A stretch of 34,401 nt of DNA from Bradyrhizobium centrolobii (GTDB taxonomy: Bacteria > Pseudomonadota > Alphaproteobacteria > Rhizobiales > Xanthobacteraceae). The position numbers were made by a program, and so were the translations under genes. The notes under the pieces were generated by a model. It made no database searches. It was given only the letters and a program-made list of their open reading frames with translations, and was not told the origin of the DNA. Each line of letters begins with the position of its first letter. Position 1 is the stretch's first letter. Shown piece after piece: positions 10,374 to 18,925 of this stretch. The stretch is from the NCBI RefSeq assembly GCF_001641635.1, contig NZ_LUUB01000043.1, forward strand, positions 1 through 34,401, written 5' to 3'.

Positions 10374-10853
10374 ATGGTCTCGGTTGACTCCTTCGACCTC
10401 AGGATCCTTGGCGCGCTCCAGGACGACGGCCGCCTCACCAACCAGGAGCTCGCTGACCTTGCGGGGCTGTCGGCCTCGCAATGCTCGCGCCGGCGGATGC
10501 GGCTGGAGGAGGAGAAAGTCATCGCCGGCTATCACGCCGACCTCTCCAGCGAAGCGCTCGGTTTCGGCGTGATCGCCTTCATTCAGGTGACGCTGGCGAC
10601 CCATTCCCCGGACAATGCCAAGCGTTTCCGTACGCTGGTCAATCGCATCGACGAGATCCAGGAGGCCTATTCGCTCACGGGCGACGCCGACTATGCGCTG
10701 AAGGCCGTGCTGCGCGACCTCAAGGGCCTCTCCAACCTCGTCAACGACGTGCTGATGCCGCACCAGAGCGTGGCGCATGTGCGCTCCTCGATCGTGCTGG
10801 ACCGGCTGAAGGAAAGCTCGCGACTGCCGCTCAAGGAGATCACGCCCGGCTGA
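10374..10853 (+). CDS. Lrp/AsnC family transcriptional regulator
   Basis: This is a 159-aa regulator of the feast/famine family. The N-terminal winged helix-turn-helix covers about residues 6-54 (DLRILGALQDDGRLTNQELA, then GLSASQCSRRRMRLEEEKVI). The AsnC effector domain covers about 60-150, with the usual alternating strands and a conserved TGDADY turn at 102-107. Length and layout are standard. The gene is divergent from hpd; a dyad in the shared control region makes hpd the likely target, with an aromatic amino acid or keto acid as a plausible effector. That pairing is inferred from context, not proven by sequence. Confidence 0.93.
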   Translation: MVSVDSFDLRILGALQDDGRLTNQELADLAGLSASQCSRRRMRLEEEKVIAGYHADLSSEALGFGVIAFIQVTLATHSPDNAKRFRTLVNRIDEIQEAYSLTGDADYALKAVLRDLKGLSNLVNDVLMPHQSVAHVRSSIVLDRLKESSRLPLKEITPG

Positions 10854-10926
10854 AATCGAGGGAAATGCGGCATTCGCGCCGCACCCGCGATCTGCGATGA
10901 TCCGCGCCAAAAAGGGAGATTGAGCC

Positions 10927-11238
10927 ATGGCGCTCCAGCTTCGGCCAAACTGCGAATATTGCGACTGCGACCTGCCACCGAACGCAACGAACGCGCGGAT
11001 CTGCTCGTATGAATGCACATTCTGTGCAGACTGCGTGGAGACGAAGCTTTCCAACGTCTGCCCGAACTGCGGCGGCGGCTTCGCGCCGCGCCCGATCCGC
11101 CCCAGGCAGGAATGGCGGCCGGGTGTCTGCGTAACCAGGCATGTGCCGTCGGATAAGCGGGTGCATTTGAAGTACAGCCGCGAGGACGTCGCGGCGCACT
11201 GCGCGAGGATACGCGACGTGCCGCCGGAGGCGCGGTGA
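10927..11238 (+). CDS. DUF1272 domain protein (cysteine-rich zinc-ribbon-like)
   Basis: This is a small 103-aa protein of the DUF1272 family. Its N-terminal half holds nine cysteines (C9, C12, C14, C26, C30, C33, C36, C45, C48) in CxxCxC, CxxxCxxCxxC and CPNCGG patterns, which suggests bound zinc. The C-terminal half is basic and Arg/Pro-rich without a known motif. GGGAG lies before the ATG. It follows the Lrp gene by 73 nt on the same strand and may share its transcript. The biochemical function of the family is not known to me. Confidence 0.85.
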   Translation: MALQLRPNCEYCDCDLPPNATNARICSYECTFCADCVETKLSNVCPNCGGGFAPRPIRPRQEWRPGVCVTRHVPSDKRVHLKYSREDVAAHCARIRDVPPEAR

Positions 11239-11247
11239 GCCCTCTCC

Positions 11248-11327
11248 GTCGTTCCGGGATGGTCCGAAGGACCAGACCCGGAACCTCGAGATTCCGGGTT
11301 CGATGCTTCGCATCGCCCCGGAATGAC
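11248..11327. repeat. Palindromic intergenic repeat (family B, copy 1)
   Basis: The element begins GTCGTTCCGGG and ends CCCCGGAATGAC, with internal hairpins GGTCC-GAA-GGACC and CGATGC-TTC-GCATCG. It fills the gap between the convergent DUF1272 and fahA genes. It shares the CGGAATGAC boundary and style with the element at 17629-17732. Likely to act as a two-way terminator, by inference from its position. Confidence 0.7.
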
Positions 11328-11334
11328 AATAATC

Positions 11335-12609
11335 TCACTCTGCCGCCAAAATCGTCCCCTCGACCTCGCCGAACCCGACGCGGTAGCCGTTGCCCTGGCA
11401 CCAGCCGCGCATCACGAGGCTGTCGCCGTCCTCCAGGAACGAGCGCTTGGCGCCGCCAGGCAATTCCACCGGCTCGGTGCCGTTCCAGCTGATCTCCAAA
11501 AGACTGCCGCGCTGGTTCTTTTCCGGCCCGGAGATGGTGCCGGACCCCAGGAGATCGCCGACATTCATCGCGCAGCCGCTGGAGGCGTGGTGCGTCAGTT
11601 GCTGCACCGAGGACCAGTACATGTATTTGAAGTTGGTGCGGCTGATGGTGTCAGCCGCATTCGTGCCGGCCGCGCGTAAGGAGACGTCGAGCTCCAAATC
11701 ATAGTTCTGCGGCCGGCTCTGCCTGAGATAATCGAGCGGCGCGGGGCTCTGCTCCGGCCCGTTGAGGCGGAATGGCTCCAGCGCCTCGCGCGTCACCACC
11801 CACGGGCTGATCGAGGTCGCGAAGGCCTTGGCCAGGAACGGTCCGAGCGGCACATATTCCCATTGCTGGATGTCGCGCGCGCTCCAGTCGTTGAGCAGCA
11901 CGAAGCCGAAGATCATCTCCTCGGCCTGTTGCTCGGTGAGCATGCCGCCCATCGGCGAGGGCTGGCCGACCACGACACCCATCTCCAGCTCGAAGTCGAG
12001 CCGCTTGCACGGCGCAAAGCTCGGCACCTCGACATTCGGCGGCTTGAGCTGTCCGCGCGGCCGCTTCACCTTCGTGCCCGAGACCACGACGGTGGAGGCG
12101 CGGCCGTTATAGGCGATCGGCATGTGCAGCCAGTTCGGCTGCAGCGCATTATCCTTGCCGCGGAACATCACGCCGACATTGGTGGCGTGCTCCTTGGAGG
12201 AATAGAAGTCGGTGTAGCCGGAGACCGTGAACGGCAGATGCAGCCTGGCATCGCGCATCGGCACTAGCGCCTGTTTGCGCAGCTCTTCATTGTCGCGCAG
12301 CTCAGGATGATCGTGGCGCAAGAGCTCGCTGATCCGTGCCCGCGTCTTCGCCCAGACCTTCGGTCCCAACGCCATGAACGAATTGAGCGACGGCGCGGAG
12401 AACACGCCGAGCGGCCCGACATCGAGCCGGCAATCCTGCTCGAGCGCCCAGAGGTCGAGCACGTAGTTGCCGATCGCGATACCGACGCGCGGCGCCGGAT
12501 AGGCCGCGGTCGAGAACACACCATAGGGCAGGTTCTGGATCGGGAAGTCGGAAGCGGGATCAACGTCGATGAAGGAGCGGAGGCTGGGATCGTTGGGGTG
12601 CGTTGTCAC
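11335..12609 (-). CDS. fahA: Fumarylacetoacetase
   Basis: This is the last enzyme of the homogentisate route (424 aa); it hydrolyses fumarylacetoacetate to fumarate and acetoacetate. The residues known from mouse FAH are all present at a constant offset of 8: metal ligands D134, E207, E209 and D241, and catalytic H141 (TDFYSSKEHATNVG; LDFELEMG; LLNDWSARD). The start was set at the GTG at 12609, giving VTTHPNDPSL, with GAAAGGA before it. The reading frame stays open upstream to 12765 only because it passes through a palindromic repeat, so a longer protein is unlikely. It is the last gene of the hmg operon, separated from hmgA by 175 nt that carry the repeat at 12629-12777. Confidence 0.95.
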   Translation of the reverse strand: MTTHPNDPSLRSFIDVDPASDFPIQNLPYGVFSTAAYPAPRVGIAIGNYVLDLWALEQDCRLDVGPLGVFSAPSLNSFMALGPKVWAKTRARISELLRHDHPELRDNEELRKQALVPMRDARLHLPFTVSGYTDFYSSKEHATNVGVMFRGKDNALQPNWLHMPIAYNGRASTVVVSGTKVKRPRGQLKPPNVEVPSFAPCKRLDFELEMGVVVGQPSPMGGMLTEQQAEEMIFGFVLLNDWSARDIQQWEYVPLGPFLAKAFATSISPWVVTREALEPFRLNGPEQSPAPLDYLRQSRPQNYDLELDVSLRAAGTNAADTISRTNFKYMYWSSVQQLTHHASSGCAMNVGDLLGSGTISGPEKNQRGSLLEISWNGTEPVELPGGAKRSFLEDGDSLVMRGWCQGNGYRVGFGEVEGTILAAE

Positions 12610-12628
12610 TTTTGGCTTGGTCCTTTCT

Positions 12629-12777
12629 TCCTTCTCCCCTTGTGGGAGAAGGTGGCGGAATCGACCGGAGGGAGATTGCGCCGGATGAGGGGTCTGTATC
12701 CGCGGAGACAAACCCCTCACCCGTCTCGAATTCGCTACGCTCATTCGAGCCACCCTCTCTCCCACAAGGGGAGAGGG
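12629..12777. repeat. Palindromic repeat inside the hmgA-fahA interval (family C)
   Basis: The arms TTCTCCCCTTGTGGGAGAAGGTGGC (from about 12632) and GCCACCCTCTCTCCCACAAGGGGAGAGG (12749-12776) are near-complements and each forms its own small hairpin. A second inner pair, GAGGGGT and ACCCCTC, sits between them. The whole 149-nt unit can fold into one long hairpin in the operon transcript between hmgA and fahA. It could lower fahA expression or stabilise the hmgA mRNA end; neither is shown. Confidence 0.75.
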
Positions 12778-12784
12778 AAAAACG

Positions 12785-14131
<1,347 letters not shown>

Positions 14132-14133
14132 GA

Positions 14134-15090
14134 CTATCCTCCTCCTTGCAGGGCGGCCCACATTTCCTGGTCGCGCTTGTCGGTCCAGATCACGGGGTCG
14201 TCGATCCCCGATGCCTCGTCAAAGGCGCGCGACACGTTGAACGGCAGGCAGTGCTCATAGATGGCGAAGCTCGAAAACTTGGGATCCATCACCTCGCGGG
14301 TCGCCGCCATCGTCTCCTTCAGCGTACGGCCCTTGGCGACGGAGATTTCGGCTGCGCCATACAGCGTCGACACGAAGTCACGCGTCATCGCGATCGCCTC
14401 GCGCGCGGTGGTGGTGCCCTTCAGTGCATCGCCGCGGCCCGGCGCGATCGCCTTCGGATTGAAGTTGCGGATCTCGTTCAGCGTCAGCGGCCATTCGCGC
14501 AAATGCGCATCACCGCAATAGCAGGCCGAGTGATATTCGATGAGGTCGCCGGAGAACATCACCTCCGCATCCGGCACCCAGGCAACGATGTCGCCTGAGG
14601 TGTGGCCCGCCCCTAACTGCATCAGCCGCACCTCGCGTTTTCCCAGATAGATCGACATCTCACCTTCGAAGGTCAGCGTCGGCCAGGTCAGGCCGGGAAT
14701 GCTCGCGGCGTCCTGGAACAGGCGCGGGAAGCGGCCGTATTCGGAGTCCCAATCCTGCTTGCCGCGTTCCTCGATCAGCCGATAGGTCTCCTGCGAGGCG
14801 ACGATGCCCTGCGCCTTGTAGGCGGATGCGCCCAGCACGCGCACGGCGTGATAATGCGACAGCACCACATATTTGATCGGCTTGTCGGTGACGGTGCGGA
14901 CGCGCTCGATCACCTTGTTCGCCATCGCAGGCGTCGCCTGTGCGTCGAACACGAGGCAGCCGTCGTCGCCGACGATGACGGCCGTGTTCGGATCGCCCTC
15001 GGCGGTGAAGGCATAGAGATCGGTGCCGATCTCGGAGAAGGTGATCTTCTTCTCCGAGAGATCGCCGGTGGATGCGAAGTTCTTCGCCAT
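14134..15090 (-). CDS. Metallo-beta-lactamase-fold protein with altered zinc motif
   Basis: This 318-aa protein has the overall pattern of the metallo-beta-lactamase fold. H79 and H81 are in SHYHAVRV, H163 is in GHTSGD and D182 is in FSGD. The usual HxHxDH motif is HYHAVR here, so the aspartate and last histidine are replaced by V83 and R84. The second zinc site is therefore expected to be missing or different. No signal peptide is seen. The ATG follows AAAGGATG. It lies 24 nt after the DUF2783-like gene and 2 nt before hmgA in the same operon, which ties it to aromatic breakdown, possibly hydrolysis of a thioester, ester or lactone. The fold is likely; the reaction is unknown. Confidence 0.85.
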   Translation of the reverse strand: MAKNFASTGDLSEKKITFSEIGTDLYAFTAEGDPNTAVIVGDDGCLVFDAQATPAMANKVIERVRTVTDKPIKYVVLSHYHAVRVLGASAYKAQGIVASQETYRLIEERGKQDWDSEYGRFPRLFQDAASIPGLTWPTLTFEGEMSIYLGKREVRLMQLGAGHTSGDIVAWVPDAEVMFSGDLIEYHSACYCGDAHLREWPLTLNEIRNFNPKAIAPGRGDALKGTTTAREAIAMTRDFVSTLYGAAEISVAKGRTLKETMAATREVMDPKFSSFAIYEHCLPFNVSRAFDEASGIDDPVIWTDKRDQEMWAALQGGG

Positions 15091-15114
15091 CAGGTCATCC
15101 TTTAAGTCACAGGG

Positions 15115-15336
15115 TTATTGTTGTTGCTGCTGCTGCTGGTCGTCGATCATGCGCCGCCTGGCGAGCACGATCGCCTCGCGCAGCACGTCGATGTCGCCGA
15201 TATGGTTGGCGAGGATCAGCACCAGGGCCGCATCAAAATCCGCGCTCTCTGCGTCTGAAAGCCCGCGATGCGCCTCGACGATGGCGCGGAAGGCGTCGTC
15301 GGGCCGCGCGAAATTCGAGCTGGTGGAGAGCGGCAT
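15115..15336 (-). CDS. Small DUF2783-like protein with C-terminal polyglutamine
   Basis: This is a 73-aa, mainly helical protein whose core (NFARPDDAFRAIVEAHRGLS and following) resembles what I recall as DUF2783, small proteins often found beside FAD-dependent aromatic hydroxylases. The last seven codons before the stop are all glutamine (CAG x4 then CAA x3, 15118-15138). The ATG at 15336 has TGAGG before it. A TTG at 15348, overlapping the stop of the hydroxylase gene, is an alternative start adding four residues. It lies between the hydroxylase and the metallohydrolase with no real gap. It may be a partner of the hydroxylase, but this is only context. The family name is given with moderate confidence. 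Confidence 0.75.
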   Translation of the reverse strand: MPLSTSSNFARPDDAFRAIVEAHRGLSDAESADFDAALVLILANHIGDIDVLREAIVLARRRMIDDQQQQQQQ

Positions 15337-15344
15337 GCGAGACC

Positions 15345-16958
15345 TCAATTCAAACCTTCCGCGCGCGACAGCGCCGCCGCAATCGAAGCCCCTGTCGGAT
15401 GGCGGAAGCGCGCCGCGACATAGCCGTCGGGCCGAAGCAGATAGGCGGAGCCCGGCTCGGCGTCGTAACGCTTCGCGGCAAGGCCGGCGGAATCGGCCAG
15501 CCCGTCCTCACCGCCGATCCGGATATTCTTGACGCCGTCGGGCGCCTCCACTGCTGCGCGATTGCTGAACGAGAGCAGGGCGAAGTCCGTTCCTCCCTTG
15601 CGGAACACGTCCGTGAGATAGGCGTGTTCGCCTGCGCGTTCCCCGACCGGCGCATCCAGCATGGAACAGCCGGGCCGCGGGCCGCCGCGCCACGCATCCG
15701 CATCGGGCGAGGACAACGGCGAATCATAGCTGCAAGGCACTGACAACCGGCCGCCATTGACCATGCGCTTGCCGAACTCGGTTTCCTTGGCGAGCGACAG
15801 CACCGCCTTGCGCAGCCGCGCCTCCTGAGGCGTGTTCGGCGCCATGAAATCGGTGGAGCGGGTGGATTCGCGGATGTTCTCGTCGGCGGCAAGGCTGCGC
15901 TCGACATGATAGCTCTCGAGCAGGCTTGCGGGCGAGCGGCCACGCAGCACGCGATCGAGCTTCCAGGAGAGATTTTCCGCGTCCTCAAGACCGGAATTGG
16001 CGCCGCGTGCACCGAACGGCGAGACCTGATGCGCGGAGTCGCCGGCGAAGATCACGCGGCCGTGCAGGAAACGGTCCATCCGGCGGCACTGGAATTTGTA
16101 CAGCGATATCCATTCGAACTCGAACTTGTCGTGACCGAGCATGCGCGCGATTCGCGGCCGCACGTTCTCCGGCTTCTTCTCGAAGACGGGATCGGCATCG
16201 CGGCTAAGCTGGAGATCGATGCGCCAGACGTCGTCCGGCTGCCGGTGCAACAGCGCGGAGCGACCGGCATGGAACGGCGGATCGAACCAGAACCAGCGCT
16301 CGGTCGGGAATTCCGCGGTCATCTTGACGTCGGCGATCAGGAACTGATCCTCGAACACCTGGCCGGCGAACTCGGCACCGACCATCTGCCGCAGCGAGGA
16401 GCGTGCGCCGTCGCAGGCGATGACGTATTGCGTATGCAGGCGATAGGCGCCCTCGGGCGTCTCGATGGTCAGCACGACGGAGTCGTTGCGCTGCTCCAGC
16501 GCCGTCACCTTGTTGCGCCAGCGTAGATCGATCCCCGGCAGATCGCTGATGCGATCGACCAGATAGGCCTCGGCGTAATATTGCTGGAGATTGATGAAGG
16601 CCGGACGCTTGTGGCCGTCCTCGGGCAGGAGGTTGAACTGGTAGAGCTGGGACTCGCCGTGGAAAATGCGGCCGACGCTCCACACCACGCCCTTGTCGAC
16701 CATGCGGTCGCCGACGCCGAGCCGGTCCCAATATTCCAGCGAACGCTTGGAGAAGCAGATCGCGCGCGAGCCCTCGCCGATGCGGTCGGCATCATCGAGC
16801 AGGACGACGCGCTGGCCGCGCTGGGCAAGGTCGATCGCCAGCGACAGCCCGACCGGGCCGGCGCCAACCACGACGACCGCGTGCTCGGCCGGGTTTGGGC
16901 CGGGGCGGTCCTGATCGGGGTGGCGGCGGTAGCCGAACTGGGTCTTTGCCTGCGCCAT
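15345..16958 (-). CDS. FAD-dependent aromatic hydroxylase (PheA/TfdB-type)
   Basis: This is a 537-aa flavoprotein monooxygenase of the class that hydroxylates phenolic rings with NAD(P)H and O2. The Rossmann motif GAGPVG is at 32-37. The DG motif (ACDGARSSLR) is at 183-184. The second FAD motif (FAGDSAHQVSPFGARGANSG) has GD at 306-307. The C-terminal part fits the thioredoxin-like domain of phenol-hydroxylase relatives. The ATG has GAGGT before it. It is the first gene of the minus-strand operon leading to hmgA and fahA, and is divergent from a MarR gene. In this context a 3-hydroxyphenylacetate 6-hydroxylase-like role, giving homogentisate, is attractive but unproven; a hydroxyphenylpropionate- or hydroxybenzoate-type hydroxylase is also possible. 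Confidence 0.88.
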   Translation of the reverse strand: MAQAKTQFGYRRHPDQDRPGPNPAEHAVVVVGAGPVGLSLAIDLAQRGQRVVLLDDADRIGEGSRAICFSKRSLEYWDRLGVGDRMVDKGVVWSVGRIFHGESQLYQFNLLPEDGHKRPAFINLQQYYAEAYLVDRISDLPGIDLRWRNKVTALEQRNDSVVLTIETPEGAYRLHTQYVIACDGARSSLRQMVGAEFAGQVFEDQFLIADVKMTAEFPTERWFWFDPPFHAGRSALLHRQPDDVWRIDLQLSRDADPVFEKKPENVRPRIARMLGHDKFEFEWISLYKFQCRRMDRFLHGRVIFAGDSAHQVSPFGARGANSGLEDAENLSWKLDRVLRGRSPASLLESYHVERSLAADENIRESTRSTDFMAPNTPQEARLRKAVLSLAKETEFGKRMVNGGRLSVPCSYDSPLSSPDADAWRGGPRPGCSMLDAPVGERAGEHAYLTDVFRKGGTDFALLSFSNRAAVEAPDGVKNIRIGGEDGLADSAGLAAKRYDAEPGSAYLLRPDGYVAARFRHPTGASIAAALSRAEGLN

Positions 16959-17000
16959 GCGCTAACCTCGGCTCTGGTCAGGAGAGGACTGATCTGCTAG

Positions 17001-17020
17001 ATAGTCTCACGTGCAACTAT
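17001..17020. promoter_or_regulatory. Palindrome between the hydroxylase and MarR genes (candidate MarR operator)
   Basis: ATAGT-N2-CACGTG-N2-ACTAT is a 20-bp palindrome with 16 symmetric positions. It lies 43 nt before the hydroxylase start and 46 nt before the MarR start. MarR proteins bind palindromes of this length in divergent promoters, so it probably controls both directions. Position and symmetry are seen; binding is inferred. Confidence 0.55.
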
Positions 17021-17066
17021 TTTGGACCGGAGCCGGCCGGCCGTCAACTGGAATTCGGAGCCCATC

Positions 17067-17606
17067 TTGGCGAGGACAACGGATACCGCGCTGAAGACAC
17101 GTGACGCGGACGAGACATTGCCGAAAGGGAAGGCGCGACTCGATTTGTTCAAGTTCGTGCCGTTCCGCCTGAATCGACTCGCGGCAGAAGTAAGCGCCGC
17201 GCTCGCGGTCGAATATCAGGAGCGCCACGGCCTCGACATTCCGGCCTGGCGCGTGCTGGCAACGCTCGGCTTCCGCAACGACGCCTGTAGCGCGCAGTAC
17301 ATCTCGCAATGCACCCGCACACACAAATCGACCATCAGCCGCGCGGTAACAACGCTTCTGCATGACGGCTTGATCGAGCGGGTCGAGAACGCAGCCGACC
17401 GCCGCGAATTCCGCCTGCAACTGACGAAGAGTGGCCGCGCGCTTTACGAGGAGCTGTTCCCGCAGCTGCTGCGACGGGAAGACGAGATTCTCTCCTGCCT
17501 CACAGCGCAGGAGCGCAAGCAATTGTCGGCGCTGCTCGGCAAGGTCGAGCAGAGCCTCGATCTGATCCAGACCAGCGAAGAGGCGGACGCCAAGGAGGCG
17601 TATTAG
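17067..17606 (+). CDS. MarR family transcriptional regulator
   Basis: This is a 179-aa winged-helix regulator. The DNA-binding core runs from about residue 59 to 121: WRVLATLGF, then the recognition helix THKSTISRAVTTLLHDGLIER, then the wing with the conserved DRRE (111-114). Helices at both ends would form the dimer interface. The start was set at TTG 17067 (MARTTDTALK), with GGAG 7 nt before it. A TTG at 17022 would add 15 residues, overlap the operator region and lacks a ribosome site. It is divergent from the FAD hydroxylase operon and most likely represses it in the absence of an aromatic ligand. Confidence 0.92.
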   Translation: MARTTDTALKTRDADETLPKGKARLDLFKFVPFRLNRLAAEVSAALAVEYQERHGLDIPAWRVLATLGFRNDACSAQYISQCTRTHKSTISRAVTTLLHDGLIERVENAADRREFRLQLTKSGRALYEELFPQLLRREDEILSCLTAQERKQLSALLGKVEQSLDLIQTSEEADAKEAY

Positions 17607-17628
17607 CCTCCTCCGTTCAGTCTCCTCC

Positions 17629-17732
17629 GTCATTCCGGGGCGCCGCGTTAGCGGCGAGCCCGGAATCCATTGCGCCACCGGTCACGCGGATAAATGGATT
17701 CCGGGTTCGCGCTACGCGCGCCCCGGAATGAC
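17629..17732. repeat. Palindromic intergenic repeat (family B, copy 2)
   Basis: The outer arms GTCATTCCGGGGCG and CGCCCCGGAATGAC are a perfect 14-bp inverted pair. An inner perfect pair, CCCGGAATCCAT (17659-17670) and ATGGATTCCGGG (17694-17705), makes a second stem. It lies in the gap between the convergent MarR and lactonase-like genes, and has the same style and ends as 11248-11327. Confidence 0.8.
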
Positions 17733-17742
17733 GGCTACGCCG

Positions 17743-18549
17743 TCATTTCGCAAACGACTTCGACGGCGGCAGATGCAGGGCCCAGGCATCGACCTTGTCG
17801 CTGGCGCGCGGATAGATCTCCGTCACGATCGGATCGTGGCCGGGTATGTAGCGGTCGGGATGGCCGGCGAGGCGCTCGATCGTCTCCCAGCCCTGCGCCA
17901 TGTCGCCGACATTGTAGACGATCGGGAACGGGCTCCGGCGCTGGAGATTGGCGTAGTAATGCGTGGCATCGGACGCCAGCACCACCGGCCCACGCGCGGT
18001 CTCGACCTTGACCACCTGCAGGCCATCGGAATGGCCGCCGACGCGGTGCACGGTGATGCCGGGCGCGACTTCGCCATCGCCGGAATAGAAGGTGACGCGC
18101 TCACCATAGACGTGGCGCACCATCAGCGTGACGTGCTCGACCGAGAACGGATGTCGCAACAGGCCGTTGCACATGCAGCGCCCGGTCGCGTAGCTCATCT
18201 CGCGCTCCTGGAGATGGAAGCGCGCATTCGGGAAGCAGTCGAGATTGCCGGCGTGGTCGTAATGCAGATGCGTCACGATGATGTCGCGGATGCTTGACGC
18301 CGCGACGCCAAAGCGCTCCAGCGCATCGACCGGATTGAGCGTCAGCTTGCGGGCCCGCAAGCTCGCTTCCTCGGCATTGAAGCCGGTGTCGACAAGGAGT
18401 TCACGGCCGCCGCCGCGGATCAGCCAGACGAAGTAGTCGAGGTCCTGTGCCGCGCTGTCATGCGGATCCGGCAACAGGAAGTTCATGTGGGGGGTGCGCG
18501 GCGACATCGTCGCATAGCGGAGTGCGTAGATTTCGTAGACGTTTCCCAT
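17743..18549 (-). CDS. N-acyl-homoserine-lactonase-like metallo-beta-lactamase-fold hydrolase
   Basis: This is a 268-aa dinuclear zinc hydrolase. The full motif HLHYDH gives H94, H96, D98 and H99. It is followed by H173 (GGHSDG), D194 (LASDATHYY) and H238 (IPGHDP), the same set and spacing as in AiiA-type lactonases. No signal peptide is seen. The ATG at 18549 (MGNVYEIYAL) has no strong ribosome site; the frame is open 23 codons further, but that stretch does not look like protein of this family. The gene is monocistronic, with a palindromic repeat after it and a CRP-like site about 100 nt before it. Opening of homoserine lactones (quorum quenching) is possible, but other lactones fit equally well. 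Confidence 0.85.
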   Translation of the reverse strand: MGNVYEIYALRYATMSPRTPHMNFLLPDPHDSAAQDLDYFVWLIRGGGRELLVDTGFNAEEASLRARKLTLNPVDALERFGVAASSIRDIIVTHLHYDHAGNLDCFPNARFHLQEREMSYATGRCMCNGLLRHPFSVEHVTLMVRHVYGERVTFYSGDGEVAPGITVHRVGGHSDGLQVVKVETARGPVVLASDATHYYANLQRRSPFPIVYNVGDMAQGWETIERLAGHPDRYIPGHDPIVTEIYPRASDKVDAWALHLPPSKSFAK

Positions 18550-18650
18550 GGTGTTTTGCTTTTTTCTGAAGGGGGCCTTTCGGGACGATCCAGCGCACCA
18601 AGCCATTGTCGGCCGCAAACGTCAAACGGCGCGCGCACCGCGGGCCACAT

Positions 18651-18666
18651 TGTGAGACCAATCACA
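18651..18666. promoter_or_regulatory. CRP-type palindrome (TGTGA-N6-TCACA)
   Basis: TGTGA-GACCAA-TCACA matches the CRP consensus exactly, and the symmetry extends to ATTGTGA/TCACAAT. It lies in the 376-nt gap between the lactonase-like gene (start 18549, minus) and the caspase-like gene (start 18926, plus), so it could serve either. Nothing else firm was seen in this gap. Confidence 0.5.
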
Positions 18667-18925
18667 ATTTCGTCGTGGTGGCCGGCCTAACATGGACCGC
18701 CCCAAGAGGTTTGGACCTTGAATCGAACTTTCGTCGAGCGAAGCCGTGACAGCCAATTTATTCCCCTCGCATCTCACCGCGGCCTCGCGGTCAGTTGTCG
18801 CGATAACGCCGAATCTCCAAGCGGTTGACGCCCCCTCCCCCCGGTTTGATAAAGCAAATAGCGTAAGTTAAGGTCGCCGCGGCGCAAGCTGGGAAGGGCG
18901 CCCTTTTGGCTGGACCGCGCTGATT

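Noticed and set aside
12610..12765. Possible 52-residue N-terminal extension of fumarylacetoacetase
   Set aside because: The extension is translated palindromic repeat; a GTG with a good ribosome site at 12609 gives the normal N-terminus.
18846..18874. TTGATA-N17-TAAGGT as a promoter for the pseudo-caspase gene
   Set aside because: The -10 match is poor, and a GC-rich genome will give many such partial matches.
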